Shown piece after piece: positions 1-13,993 of a stretch of DNA of 64,000 nt. How positions within the stretch are numbered: position 1 is the stretch's first letter; each line of letters starts with the position of its first letter. The position numbers and the translations under genes were made by a program. The notes under the pieces were generated by a model, which was not told the origin of the DNA, did no database searches, and was given only the letters and a program-made list of their open reading frames with translations. This stretch comes from Dirofilaria immitis (lineage: Eukaryota > Nematoda > Chromadorea > Rhabditida > Onchocercidae), in assembly GCA_024305405.1 (NCBI GenBank), contig JAKNDB010000110.1, positions 620,001-684,000 on the forward strand. Reading direction: 5' to 3'.

Positions 1-1003
1 TTATATGGATAAAATGAGTCTGCAAGCAGAAAGAGGATGAAAAATGAGATATGATTAACGATAAAGCAGTCGTTAATTGTGTAGGAGAAGCGGAAGAACT
101 ATTGAAAGTGCGATCATAGTTCGAACATCACTGAAATCGATGGGCACTATCTGCATTGGCGTTGATGGCTGACTCGGAGACAAAGGGCGTTTATTTCATA
201 TTATATTAAATAAATACATGGCAATGAGAATTTCTGATGCCGACATTGAAGACAAAAATTTTCCAATAGAGTGATTGTAGGGAAATTCACAGCTTGATGA
301 GATCAATGAGATAGGTATGTTTAAGTCACAATTCAGTGCCTTGTGATTCGCGACTTGCAGTAGCATGTTAAAATTAAAACGAAAATATAGCAATTGCGCA
401 AATTAGCCATTATGTTTCGCAGTAAGTGAAAAGTGATACAGTGAATTAGAACTTTGACTAAAGTTTTTCGCACATAACGAATATTTGAAATATCACTTCT
501 TGTTAACTATCATCTCTCCTCCCTTTTCAATGCTTAAAAAACGCATAATTGGTTTAGTTTATATGAAAAATACGCAGCGCAAAATTCTATTTCTGCAATT
601 TCAGAAACAATTTTCACAGGCATTCTGAACTCAATTTCTTCCATTTAACAACATCGATGTGTCGGTCTTGTTGCATTTAACAATTGACACAATGTTAGTT
701 GTTTCAAAATGAAATAAAGCCACATCAATTTTAAAAGATTAAATCAAGAAGTTGGAAATAAAAAGTAACCGGAATTTAAAATAAATTCATTTTCAAATTA
801 TTTGATTTCCTTTTCTAACTGCTTAAGGTAAAGTGTAAACAACTATTTCAGCAATGATTCTTGGCTTTTAAGTCTTGCAGAAGCTTAGGAAAAGTAAATA
901 AAAATATAAAAGTGGTAGTAAAACTAGTAAAAATTTTGTGCGTCATACATGGTGAGCACAATATTCACTGTCCAATAAATGATGAGTACAAACGCAAAAA
1001 GTG
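1..1003. other. 3' flank of unc-6, no gene recognised
   Basis: This is AT-rich sequence downstream of the unc-6 stop, and it probably includes the unc-6 3' untranslated region. The short open frames here have no recognisable domain and no convincing splice borders. If the uncorrected reading frame of the last unc-6 exon is followed, it runs on to a stop at 943-945, but I take that tail to be an artefact of a missing base at 1034-1040. Confidence 0.5.
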
Positions 1004-4000
1004 TCAAAATCGTCGCCTTGCTGGACATTGACCTTTTTTTCTTTTTTGGAGAAACGTATAATTTTCTCAAAATCTTCATCATTCCATTCCAATACAATTG
1101 TTCTTGTGCCAAGAACAATTCCTGGTCGACTTAAATCATTGGTATCATTTTGGCCTAAAACCACTTCCGAACAATTCAGCACTATTACAGTAAAGAAAAG
1201 CATGATTAATATAATCTTTGCTCAGAATAAATCAATTCAAAGCAACGGAGTTGATAATTTTTGTTGAAAATCAGTTATCATAGACCTTCACTTTTTATGA
1301 TTAAACATTTCAAACAAGACAAACCAAGTATGAGATATTTTTTTCCTATTCGTATTTTGGGGCATCTGCAAGCAGTACGTTTGCCAGATATCCATAACGA
1401 CTGTTCACCACGGCGTAAACGGATTCCAGGATCACGTTTGTAGATTGCCAGCACTATTAACCGGTACTTGCTCCATCCATCGACACTTTCACGTCTTATT
1501 ACTTGTACTTCGACTGCTGAATTTATGTTATGCTGTTGGCATTAGAAAGGTGATTGTTGGAAATTTCAAAATTCTCGAAAATTCTCTTTCCATCAATTAA
1601 ATGAAAAATATGAATGAAATTGGAAAAATTACCGTAATCTCTCCTGCAGTACTTTTTTTGCGTTAATCGTTTCGGTATAGCCCTGCATTTCGGACATTTC
1701 GCTGAAAATCATTTGCTGCAATTCAGAGAAAAGAATTTTCTGACATTACCAAAAATCAAATTTATGAAAATTAGCTTTTAAACAATCTTACCGTCATGAA
1801 TTGTTGAATCGCTAACAGAAGTGCCTGAAATTTCATTGAGATTTATTCAGTGGTTCGAAGAAAGGAAACATCAATTTAAATATCTTAAAATCTTAAGCTA
1901 AAGAAGGAATTCTGTAACCATATGTTGAAGAAGACTTACAAAACTCATTTATTAAAGGAGCATTAAGACCAATGTTAATGAAAATCCTTGATGTGTTAAC
2001 AACACCAGTGTTAATGCAGCTTCTGTTAGCCCAACTAATTTTATTTGATTCATTTCATTATTTAAGTGCTCTATTTATCCATAATATAAACTTGATGTCT
2101 GTTACATATCATTAGAATTTGATTATTAATTTTTTTTTTTGAATTTTTAATGAATGCACAACATGCAAGTTTTGAGAATAGAAAGGAAAAAGCATTGCGT
2201 TCCTCTGATCACAAACTATTTTTCACAGGTTCAAAAAAGGATGAAAAGAGCTAAGGTTAGATTTTCTTGTTCAGTATAGCAATATCATTTGGTTACATGT
2301 TATCTCAAGTGAAATGTTGATAAGCTCAATATACGAAATATTGATGGATGGGAGAGAGAGAGGAGAGAGTCGAAAGATGACCAAGTGTACTTAATCTTGT
2401 CATAAAATGCAGGCCATAAAAGGAAACGATAAGATCGTACAGTATTGCTAAAAAAAAGTGAAATAATGGGTGAGAAGTATAAAGAATCCATTTCTGAATA
2501 TAAATCAGGTTCGCTGCATGAGTTTATGGTGTTGAGTGACATGTTCAACTACATGGAATTAGATTGGATAGAAACAAATTATGATCTGACATTAAAAGCC
2601 TTCTTTCCCTTGGTTTTAAGAAATAATGCTTTCGAAGACCATCTTTTCAACAGCTGATCCTTCTTCTATTCCTCTTTCCTCTTCATTTCCGAATTTATCC
2701 TTCAACTGATCAGCTCATCACAGCAATTTATTAGAATGCATTTACTGGCACACTGCCTCGTTCTGATATCGTATTACTTTATCCCTAAGGTATTTTGCCA
2801 CTTTCAGTTATTTAAATAAGTGATGCCTTTTTCTAGTTGAATAGCAACCAAATATAGAGAGGTCTGAAGATGAGAATGCTAAATGATACACGAAAAATCT
2901 GTCGACAACCTATCTTATCCTTAAAAGAAAACCGATGATATATCTTTTCCCCAGTGTAATGAGAATTTAAAAATTAAAGCTCAAGTGGCAATAGACAAAC
3001 ATCACTAACCACTAACCACTTTCGAATGATCAGCGGATAAACAATAATAAGACTTACGAATGCATGGATGAAGTGGTGAACGGCTTTGCTGGTATCCGTT
3101 CGAACACTGATTGCAGTTCAAACCGGTGACACCATCCTTGCAGATGCATTGTCCGCTGCTTTGATTGCAGCTTCGTGAAAGTGAGCCAACAGGATGACAA
3201 TTACATGCTGCAAGTTCCAAAGTTGAATTTCATATTTATTTCACTCAGTTTATCTTCCAGTTAAATATCGGATGAATTCAATTAAATTAACTTCTATCTG
3301 TGTTCATTGATATTTAAGTTCAAGTTATATCACAGCATAAAAATGTATTTTTCTTAATTTTTGAATTCTTTTCCCATTCATTCTGTTCATATTTACTTCT
3401 GCAAATTTCAACTAAAGAATACGGAAGTTTATAAAGTCCGCAAATGCGATCTCTGGATGTGTATAAAATTCGAATGTAATTACGAATTTGAACATATGTT
3501 TAATAGAAAATATTACAGCATAAAAAGGTGTAAGGTCAGATATAATCGTCCAATAAGTTAACCAATTTGTCTAGCTTTAATGGCAATATCATTCAGTTCG
3601 ACAGTTTTGAGCACCTGACAGCTGTTATCATTTAACTGGTTATACATATTGATTAATTACAAAGGAACTGGTATATCACATTTCCATAATTGTTTCGAAT
3701 AATATATTTTACAAGCCACCAAGTTGACATTTTTTGCATATCATTATAAAATATAGCCACTTGACAAACTGTTTATCTATTCTTTACTCTGCCTTTATAT
3801 CTTCATAATTAAGGGTGAAAGAGAGTTCTCGAATTAAAAACCCATAAGTAGAATGTGTGGGAAACTGAATTGCTAATGTCGTTAACTAATATTGGCTCGT
3901 CATAAATAAGACATTAAGGTCGATTGCGGATGTAAGAAAGAAGTGAACGAGAATTTGCATACTGGAAAGCAACATATGCACTGGTAATTGCTAAGACTTG

Positions 4001-7000
4001 TTTTCATATAACCGTAGTTTGTTCCCCATATCGAAACTGAATAATGGAATTGTCATTATCTTTTAATTCAATCATCAAACTGCCATCGAAGAAATAAATT
4101 AGTATGAGGTAAAAAAAAGAAGTAAAGTTTTATTGACGTCATGTTTTATTGACGCTCATCCCATTCATTTCTGATTCACACCCGCTGAAACCTTTCAAAT
4201 TTCAATCACGATTAAATAGTTCGAAACTTGTCCTTTTCCACATTCCTACGCATGCCATTCCTTTAGGTGCATGCAAATCAACATGATGTTCAGTGTAGAT
4301 TATAAAAAGAATAAATACCTCTTGAGTATCTTAGATTTTTGATGAATTAAAATTTAACAAAAAATGATTGAAATTTTATAGAACAGAAGATAAGATAGCC
4401 CTTATTAAGGCATAATGAATATCATGATCCGATTTAATTGAAAGATAACGTGACGTGATAAAACAATGACCGATAGAAATTTTAGCCATTTCCGCTATTA
4501 ATGACCGGTACGGAAATTGGGTAGAATTAGTTTGAGATTGGCCGGAACTCTTGCTATGGTTTCCCATTCCTTGTATCATCTATCCCATCGCCTCCCCGAA
4601 TGCTTAAGATCCGATCCCTCTTTTAGCTGGACTGTTGAGGCTGAATTAATGAACACTCATTTCTTTAGAAAGATAAAATGAAATTGAGTTAGCTTTCTCC
4701 GATGAAATGCAAGAGGAACCGAGGCAAAATGAATGGTTCCTTCATTTATTTATGTAAGGGAATGCTTGGTGCCTTAATTCAATGAGCCTGAGAAATAGAA
4801 CGAGAGAATAGATGAAGATTTTACTATCCATAATGCAAACATTCGTTTAATGGAATATTTAAACTTTGAATTATCGATTTACCACTCAAATGAAAGCAAT
4901 TTTTATTTTTCACTCAATTCGAAGAAATAAATTTAATGAAGAAATTTGAATTTATAAAACGACGATCATTAACTTTATTAAAATATTAAAAATCAATTTT
5001 TATCATAAAAACATGAAAGATACCTTTGCAAGCTTTTCGATGTGTTATTGATTTTTTCAAATCTCGAAAATATCCCGGTTTACAATAATGGCAGTTACGA
5101 CCAGCCGTATTGTGCTTACAATTAATACAAACGCCACCGCTCTTGTTACCACTAAGCCTATATAATTCCATGTTAAATCGACATCGCTTTGCATGAAGGT
5201 TACAGTTACAAGCTGAAATTTGAATTTTAATTTAAACATATGGCATTATCAGGACTTTGCAACAGCAAGTTCTGCAACGTTGTCTTAAACAAAACTCTCA
5301 AATTTTTTCGAGGGTAAGAATTTCATTTCTAGTTTATAGCGAAGCATCTAGAAATCATATTAATCTTCATTCCTTGAGTAAAAATGAAAATAACAGCCTT
5401 AACAGTGCATTATTTATTCAGTTTCGTAAAAGTCAAAACGAAAAATTGTGAGAATTTCTTGTTGATTTATTTGTTCGCGACAAAATATGCAAATATCAAG
5501 AGCAGATGTTTGTTTCAAAAGTGTCGAGAGATCTACTATGCTAATTTTTAGCTATAAAAACTGTTTCTGATCAAAGGTCAACATTCGAAAAGATAGGATA
5601 ATGGATATATAATTAATATTAGCGCTAATAATTTTGTTGAAACTGTTTCTTAATATAGGATCTTTATTGGTCCTTTAATAAGCCAATAAAAAAAAGTAGA
5701 GTTTAAAGTTCCTATTTCTATCCTTCGCGCTATTTCTCTTCCGGTTTCTAATGTTGACGCTCGGAAATAATACACTTTCGCACACATTCACTTATTAATT
5801 TGCGAATTTCTTGGAATCTTAAATTTTCATATAAAGTAGAAATAACGAGAAAATAAAGAGTGAAGTACATAAAAATTTTATGGCTTCATAACTTCTATAA
5901 GTTTGCCTTATTATAGGATTGACTTGCTGGTAACATTCGGTATCGGTTTATTTATTTTAATAATTTTATTACTATTTCGATAAATTTTTTATTGTTATTC
6001 TGATAAGTGATTCCGAAACGAGCCCACAAAACCTTGAGTTTTTTAAAACAGGTATTTGTTATTTTTTTCCGTTTGAAATGATATTTCAAAAGAGATTTGA
6101 TAATAATTATGGTTTCACAAATTTCAAAAAAAAAGAAAATCATGCAAATTTTTCAGATAGAATATTTGCGAGCATTAATTATAATTCTTTCGAAGGAAGC
6201 AGATGGAAGAAAAAGGTAATGATGAATGTCTTGCCGATGACCATCCCTGGAAAGGCATTGTTTTTGCAGTGAAGTGGCATTAGTATAAGCATTCTACGAA
6301 CATAATCTTATCCGAGCACTTTTCCCACTCTTCCTGAGGGACCACCAATACAGCTACAAAAATGCCGCTCATCTATTCATTTATAAGTGCGCTGACGAAG
6401 TAATCGACACTTGAAGATTCCATTTGATGGTAACGATGTTGGAATAATCTTATTAATAGCTCGATGGAAATCAGCGAGAAAAACAGATTTCAACTTAGCT
6501 TCAATACAGATTTTACTATACAATCAATAAATTGTAAAAAACATGTGGTAAAGCATATTGCTAATTTTGAAACTTTCAATTGAATAAATCTTTTAATTAC
6601 AAAGTCCTCTTAGAGAGAATAACAAAAACTTTGACGAAAATAATATGAAATTTTTATAGCGTATGAAATTCTAAAAATTTGATTAGAAAATTCAAGTTAT
6701 TGTAATAATTTTTAAATACTAAATACATGCAGTTTGGGGATTCTTGTAAAATTGAATTTTTCCCAATTTTAATTTTGTTTAAATTAAATTTTAAATACTG
6801 CTAGTAAATATCTCGCCGTTTTTTTCAAAATGTTTCACAAAACCTTATCAAAGAAGTGTCAGTTGCTGTCTCCCAAGAAAAAACTAAAGAAATGATTTAC
6901 CGACGCAGTGGTTGGCATTTCCCGAGGTAGCACGGCCCCACGGGCGGTCCATATGAAATGTCTTGCAGCGCTCGCAGTCAGCTCCAGCTGTATTGTGCTT

Positions 7001-10000
7001 GCAGTCACAAATGTAATTGCCCGTTTTGTCCAATATGCACCTTGAAAACAACTTAAACTATGAAGACATTTTTTTCGAATTGGATTTTCATTGGAAAAAT
7101 TTTAATTTAACCACATTTTAGATGGTGAGAAGTTAGTCGACACTTGCAGAAATATTATGCCGTAAGTTAATCCTATCCTGTTTTTAAATTATTTGAATTA
7201 ATCAAACCTAGAAGCATGACCATTGCATTTACAACGACCGCCAACAGCTAGTTCACCCACTGAATAATAATAACGCTGTTTCACTTGATCCATATCAGTT
7301 ATATTCATCCCTATTTCATTCGTCAGACCATATAATTCAGCCTGAATTACATTGTTGTTGGGAAGTCTTTTAAATTTAACTTAACTTAGGTTTTACGGCA
7401 CGCTAATTGGAACTGAAAGTGTTGAAATTAGGAGTTCTAGTTGAAAGTTATAATAAATTAATAGTTCGGAGAACAGAATCTTTCGAAAGTACAATAAATA
7501 TTCGAATATAATGTTAGGCGTATTCTCTGATTTTTAGATTATTTAGTATTTTTTTGAATACAGAGCGAGCAAGAAGTTTTTCATAAATGTATAGGTAGGT
7601 ATAGATAAGCACCAAAAAAACTTTCGCTAACAGCTAAACATATAAAAATATTCATCCATTATCATAAAAGAAATGAAAAGCGTTTGTTACCTGATCAGGA
7701 CTGAGTCGATTTAAAATGATACGAATATCAGTAGCAGTAACCCAGTCTTGCAATACGGGCGAATGTTCAAATTCAAATGCTGAGGGACGACCTTCCAAAG
7801 TTGCAAATGCTACTCGATTTGGCACTGAGGTCAATGCATGAGTATTGGTACATAATGCTTCCTATATAATTAATTAATTAAGTAATAAATAATTAAATAA
7901 GTAAATAATATTAATGATCAAATGAATCGGCCGTAATAATTTAAATTAATACTTAACGAATTGGTAGCATAATATTTCAAATTTAAACATTGTATTATTC
8001 TACGCGGATTGGAATTTGACATAGTACCTGTTCATTGTGTTTGCCAATTTTAATGCTTGGATTACGATCGTAGATCTTTTGACATTCTGTTGAATAAAAC
8101 TGGAACGGTATCCAAGTTTTCCGAAATCCATTGATTTGTAAAAGGCCATAGAATCAGCAAGACGATTGCAAAATTGTACTGATATATAGGTGAGCTCGTA
8201 TTTTTTGCCGAGTGATAAAGTTAAGGTTACATTATGTGGATATTCAGTGCTTGGTTCTGACATCCAACAGGTCATATTTTGCGAATTATTCAAATCTGTT
8301 AAGTAAGAAGCTGGATGAGATCGAGTTTTGCTGGATGCATCGCAAATACTACACATTTCTTCTATAACTCCCATTGCGTTCTCGCGGGGTGAACAGTATC
8401 TGAATAATGTTTTAGCTATTTGTTCTACTCATTTTACGAAAGTTTTAATTTTAAAATAATTTTTCCTTGCTAATTTTTTTGTTTTGTGAACACTTGAACT
8501 TCAAAAAATAAATGCAGATTCAATCGAGAAATAAGAGAATTTCGTCATCATGAAAAGCAAATCCTCTGTAATTTAGCACTTCGTTTACTTTATATGATTG
8601 GTTATACAGTAATGTGAAACTTATTCAAACGTGTATTTTGTTTCGAACTTGTAAAATCATATGTCTTCTGTAAAAGAATAGCATTCTTAACTGAGCTATA
8701 GTTTATTCATTTCTAAAAGTGTCTTTTTTGTACTAGAAAGTTTATGCACGACTAACTAAATAGGATTTAAACTTGAAAGACAAATTTTTGTTTGATGTGC
8801 AAATTTACTAGAGATAAAAATTTTCATGATTAATTTACAACAAGAAAAGGAGATCGAAAAATATCTATAGTGAGGAAATTGATAATCAGCGTAAAACCAG
8901 GATTAACGTATCCAGTGGCAGAGAGAGCTGATCCCTCTTTTATAAATTCCTATTATAAAAGGGTCTCAGGAAACTACCCTCATCATTATTCGCAACTCAA
9001 CAATCTCTTTCCTGTTTTTATATGACAGAGAATTACCTTACGATACTATGGTTTTATTTTCAGAACTTTTCAAGAAGCTATCTTATCTTCCAGAAGTAGA
9101 GATTGCTTAAAAGTGTTGCAATTCACTGATTAGTTCATTTTAAAAAGATCTGTTCTTGCATAATTTTGGAAGATGAACTGTTTAGCTGATTTATTTAATA
9201 TCTATTATCAATCTGCATCCATTTTGAATAAAATCGTTTATAAATTAACTAATAATTTTGACAACTCCGACTTTCGAACTTTTCTCATCAAAAATAAAAA
9301 AGACCTGATAGGCAGCAGTTATAAAACTTAAGTAAATCATTCATTCTCTCCTTTACTATTATTCTAAAATTCCTATTTTTGAAACGATTTCTTTAAAACT
9401 TCTTTCTATAAAAAGTTGATCACTATAAACCTATTTGCATAGCATTGGTCTTAAATAGTCTGCGTCCAATAAAATGTGAGAACAAAGACAGCTCTTCAAA
9501 ATTTTTTGCTAAATAATTCTATTCATTTTAGAATCTGAGAGTATGTTTTTACACATTTATTAGAAATATTTATTTTGTTATAAACAGTGGTCAAAGGCTC
9601 AAAGCACAAAGTTATGTAGCCAACACTGAATACAAATGAGATGTCAAATCCATTTACATATCTGCATAAATGTGACTTTTTAAAATCTCTTCGCATAATA
9701 TTTAGCAATTAACAGCTAGTTAGTTGTATTGGTGGAACTTTTTCCTCGATTTTCTTTCTTCCAAGTTTGAATTAGAAATAAATACATTTTTAGGTATTTT
9801 CGTATTTAAGAAAGGATAAAGTTTAGTATTTAAATCAATTTTTTAGTGCCTATTTTCATATCGCAACAATCGAATAAATCCCGGAAAAATTCTCCACCAA
9901 ATGTGATTCTAAGAAAAATGACATTAAATACTCTATTAACTTCATTTTCCGTTCATAACTATGTAAAATATTTTTGTTATTATTTAAATTCTGATCTGAT

Positions 10001-10679
10001 CAACTGTGACTTCATTTTGATACTAAAATAATCGAGCATTGAAAATTTAAAATCTTATGATATCTCAAAGTTATGATATATTAATGAGAAAACGCTGTGT
10101 AACAATGATCTCCAGCCCAGAAAGATCTGTAAATCGCTGGGATCAAATTACAAATCCCATAGTGAGGCCTGTTGTTGTTTATTGATGATGTGCAATATAT
10201 TTCGCATACAAAAGTTAAATTTAGACTGGATTCCCATTCCTCATACGTTTCAAAAACATCGTCAAGATTAATATTTGAAACAAAATTGACAATTTTTGTG
10301 AAAAATCCCAACAAAACTGGTAAAAATAAGTCTGATCAATTCTGAACACCATAAATCAAATTAAAAATTATTTGTTAAAATTATCTGAGAATCAATAACA
10401 AGAAAGTTCTTTCGGGAAATAGAAATTTGCTTAAAAATCAAATTGATGGAAATATATGGCATACCTCGATGGTCCAGAATGTCCACATGTATTGGATGCA
10501 GTGACCGGTTTTCCAAATGCGGCGTTGATGAAATCCGGAACACAACGTATGGGGCGCCCAGCATTATCGTAACATGGATCATATTCCGGTTCTCGAAGTG
10601 AAAATTGCGAGAAATAAGCTGCCCAAATACGGTATGTCCGCAGTAACAGAACAATTACAAAAGTTGATAAACAATGCAT
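1004..10679 (-). CDS. unc-6: UNC-6/netrin, secreted axon-guidance cue (11 exons)
   Basis: Netrin is a secreted laminin-related cue that guides axons and migrating cells through UNC-40/DCC and UNC-5 receptors. Exons in transcript order: 10465-10679, 8028-8399, 7691-7861, 7208-7341, 6901-7040, 5024-5212, 3058-3207, 1792-1824, 1633-1701, 1325-1516, 1004-1154. All junctions are GT/AG with matching phases. The first exon has a signal peptide (residues 1 to about 21, hydrophobic VIVLLL core) followed by [16 protein letters not shown]. The laminin N-terminal domain covers about 22-265 ([34 protein letters not shown]). Three laminin-EGF modules follow at about 288-457 ([27 protein letters not shown]), then a C-terminal NTR domain at about 475-603 ([26 protein letters not shown]). 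With one base restored at 8117-8120 and one at 1034-1040, the product is 605 residues, close to 612 in C. elegans as I recall it. The first intron is about 2.1 kb. I am very sure of the family and fairly sure of every exon. Confidence 0.95.
1034..1040 (-). other. unc-6: Frameshift in last unc-6 exon (T7 run, one base missing)
   Basis: As written, the frame after SKKEKK continues into a netrin-unlike tail that ends at 943-945. Adding one A to the coding-strand A run gives GQCPARRRF and a stop at 1004-1006. This restores the basic, cysteine-containing end (KKxxGQCP) expected for netrin. Confidence 0.85.
8117..8120 (-). other. unc-6: Frameshift in unc-6 laminin N-terminal domain (T4 run)
   Basis: Upstream of this run the frame reads the conserved [12 protein letters not shown]. 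Downstream the conserved TWIPFQFY and a splice-compatible NEQ end are in the next frame. One extra coding-strand A joins them, and the exon then ends in phase 0 at the donor at 8027. Confidence 0.88.
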
Positions 10680-10934
10680 TTTAGCATAAATATTATTAAT
10701 TGCATGTAGTCCAAAATGGAAGTAACGTATATTTTTGCTAATTTCGATTGAATTGAATAATAATGCGATAATAATAAGATAACATTTTTGATGATTTCAC
10801 AGATGGAGTGGCTTCTAAGCTTTTATGAATGAATATTAAGAGTAATGATAAGTTCAGCGATTCGGCAAATGAATAGATGATTATAGCAAATGCAGCAGCA
10901 ACATTCACGCACAAAGTATGCGTAGAAGGATCGG

Positions 10935-10947
10935 ATGGGCGGGGCGC
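10935..10947. promoter_or_regulatory. GC-box-like element upstream of unc-6
   Basis: The string GGGCGGGGC lies about 260 bp upstream of the unc-6 start codon, inside a patch (about 10890-11070) much richer in G+C than its surroundings. It resembles an Sp1/KLF GC box. Its role is inferred from position and composition only. Open frames cross this patch on both strands (10738-11076 minus, 10877-11110 plus), but they show no domain. Confidence 0.35.
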
Positions 10948-13524
10948 TTCACAGTTTCTGGTTGGCGCTATAATGGAAGGAGAAACCAAAGCGAGAAGAC
11001 CGTTGCCGAATGAATTCAATTCAATTCTTCCCAACTCCACCCACCCGTCGACATGCTCTCCTTCTTGCCTAACCATATTTTCTTACTTCTGTTTGAAATT
11101 AATTAGCTGATCTGAACCTGTATGGATACGGTAGTATCTTGTCATTTATATACCACTTCACGTAGTCTTTGACCGTCGCATAAACGCAACCATTCTCGGT
11201 ACTGCAAATCACAAGAAATATATTAATGCCTAACATTTCTGGAAGAAGAAGTATTCTATCATTCCTGATCAATATTACGGTTATACAATCACGAGGACAG
11301 TAATGATAATGGTCGCGTGGTAATTATAAGGTCAAATTGTTCTCAACAATACAATATCCAGTATATCTCAAAAAGTTAGTCCAACGAAATTTCGCTTTAG
11401 TGTGATGATTCCCAAGCCAAATATTGAAATATATATGCTATCAAAATTCAAAATCATTTCGACAGTTTCTCACGTATGTTCGAAAGATTTGATCTATTTG
11501 AATACATCAGAGCCATTGTCAGATAGAATAAAATTGAAATGGATTGCAACAGCTTCGTTAAAAGAGAGTCATACTAGCTTATTTGGTGGCAAAATAACAG
11601 TTTAATGGTCAACTTAATGAATATCACAAGGGATTCGATCCTCTTCTTTTCACTAATATTGGTTAAGAGCACTCTCGTCTGTAGAAAACACATCACATTT
11701 TAAATGATCGGATAGCAATAATGATTCTATTATATTTGTAATGACATAGTCATCAGATGCTTTTAACCAATCTTAATTTATTAGAACTATATTAGCAAGT
11801 ATCAATAACATAAAGCATCAATACTTAGTTTCTAGAGATATTTTAATATTCTGAACTTGAAACAGTAGTAAAATTAAAAATTGACAGTTCAAAATAATTT
11901 ACTTCCAGATATGTCAGCCGCTAATAATTGAATCAGCGGTGAATTTAAAAAATAAATGATTAAATGATTAACATCGTGAATTGCCTTTAGCAAACGCTCT
12001 ACAGAAAATATAATAAATCAGGCGGTGTGCAGCTAATGTTCATTTTGAACTGTTTTGATGATTATGATATCAGAAATAATTTCAAATTTTTGAGAAATAA
12101 GAGATTATTGAAAATACCAGATCAAAGTCTTCTCTTTTTAGTTTAAATGAGGGCATACATAGATAAATTTAATTCCCTATCGATTTTATAACTCTTCCAA
12201 AAATCATGAGAGGAAAATTTTTTTGTCTCCAAAGATTCATCACTGAATGCATTAAATGTTACAAAGAAATATCACATGTTTTCAATACAGAATAATTAAT
12301 TTCATAAAATGGTTCCTTCTCACATTTTTATTTCTCCATGTTGTATCCACTTTTTGGAAATGTCTCTTATTGAACTAACATCTTCTAAGCTATATTACGG
12401 ATTGGAAGCAAGTTAAGATTTATATAAATAATTTTATATTTTGTGCTATAATTTTAGAAAACTGCACGCTTTTCGAATTTCTAAAAAATGATTCTTGTAG
12501 CAAAAGCAATACGTACAAATTTGCTTTCAAATTGTACGGTTAACTTCACTTGAAGGTTTAGATGTATGAAATGATATATGACATACCAAATGCAATATAT
12601 CTTCTGGAGTATTTCGATCAAATGTTTACCATTTCACACTTTTTTCCTTCCCAGTTTGTAAGATTTCTTCATCAGCATATAATTTTGTCCAACTTGCTAT
12701 CAAATTTCTTGTTCCTAGAAAAACAGAAAAACACCTCTCAGCAGGCGAAGGTAAGTTTACGGAAAAAAATGGACATTGTGCTTCTTGCTATTATGTAATA
12801 ACGTTGAAGTTTTGATGATAAGTGTATTTCATTTTACTACGTAGATTGTCAAAAATTAGTTTGCATCTATCGTTTTCTTACTTAACCAGATTAAAATATC
12901 CTTTGTCCATTCTTTCATCGATTATATTTCAGATAAGCCAGGTATTTCTCAAAATTATTATAATTTTTCCATTTTTTCAACATATCAGCTTCCGCATATC
13001 CTAGTTTTTAATCACTCAAAATTTTTAGTAGAAATACATAGCAAAACTACTTCATACAGCAAATTTTAGTTTTAGTACCACTTGGCAATTAATTCGCATT
13101 TATATTATAAAAAAAGAATAAACCTATTTTATAAAATATTTTATAACAGTAAGAAATTCGGACATCTCGCACCTTTTGTTAAAAATGATCATTTTTATTA
13201 CAAGAAATCTTTGCCGATTATGATGTATTCCTTAAGATTCTGAAAGTAAAAATTATGCTTACGATTCTATTCATTATCACGCTTAACTCTCAACCTTAAA
13301 CTTCAACGATGCAATTATCGGAATACACTTTTTGAATAATTTCAATATTTGCTTAAATAATTTTATATTGAAGTATGGAAGATAAGCATTCAGTGAAATG
13401 ATTGAATTTAAATTATTAGAATCATGAAGAATATGTGTCCGGTTCAATTAACTAAGCAGAAAAACTGAGATAAATTCAAAAGTGAAAAAGTGAATTTTTA
13501 AAAAGTAAATTTTTTAAAAAAAAA

Positions 13525-13633
13525 CATTTTTGAACGATTTGAAACACTTTAAATTTGAAGCCAACATCATATCCTCAGCAACAAGATGATTCTTCACGTT
13601 AATTACATTGAGATTAAGTATATGTACGATACG
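13525..13633. repeat. 109-bp direct repeat, copy 1
   Basis: The same 109-bp sequence returns at 13885-13993 with four base differences (offset 360 bp). Within the end of copy 1, GATTAAGTATATGTAC is itself repeated in tandem, starting at 13612 and 13633. There are no terminal inverted repeats and no coding content, so it looks like a local segmental duplication. Confidence 0.9.
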
Positions 13634-13884
13634 ATTAAGTATATGTACAATCAATATAAAATTATTTAAGCAAATATTGAAATCATGTCCTTCATATCTA
13701 TTTCTGATTACATCAATGCAACTAAAGGTATTTTTAATTTTTCATAAAAAATTAAATTCAATTAAGGAAATCGTTTGTGTCATCTTTGTATTACTTATTT
13801 TTATTTGTCATCTCATATACACAGCTCCAAATAAAATTGATCGTTCCTTAAATAAAATTGAATGAATAGTAAGCCGTATTTAAT

Positions 13885-13993
13885 CATTTTTGAACGCTTT
13901 GAAACATTTTAAATTTGAAGCCAACATCATATCCTCAGCAACAAAATGATTCTTCACGTTACTTACATTGAGATTAAGTATATGTACGATACG
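13885..13993. repeat. 109-bp direct repeat, copy 2
   Basis: Second copy of the repeat at 13525-13633, differing at four positions. About 250 bp of unrelated sequence lies between the copies. Confidence 0.9.

Noticed and set aside
943..1118. Membrane-segment-like frame at the end of unc-6
   Set aside because: Netrins here end in a soluble basic tail, and restoring one base places a stop before this segment.
10738..11110. Open frames on both strands of 112 and 77 codons upstream of unc-6
   Set aside because: They coincide with the GC-rich patch where stop codons are rarer, and show no domain. Treated as regulatory sequence.
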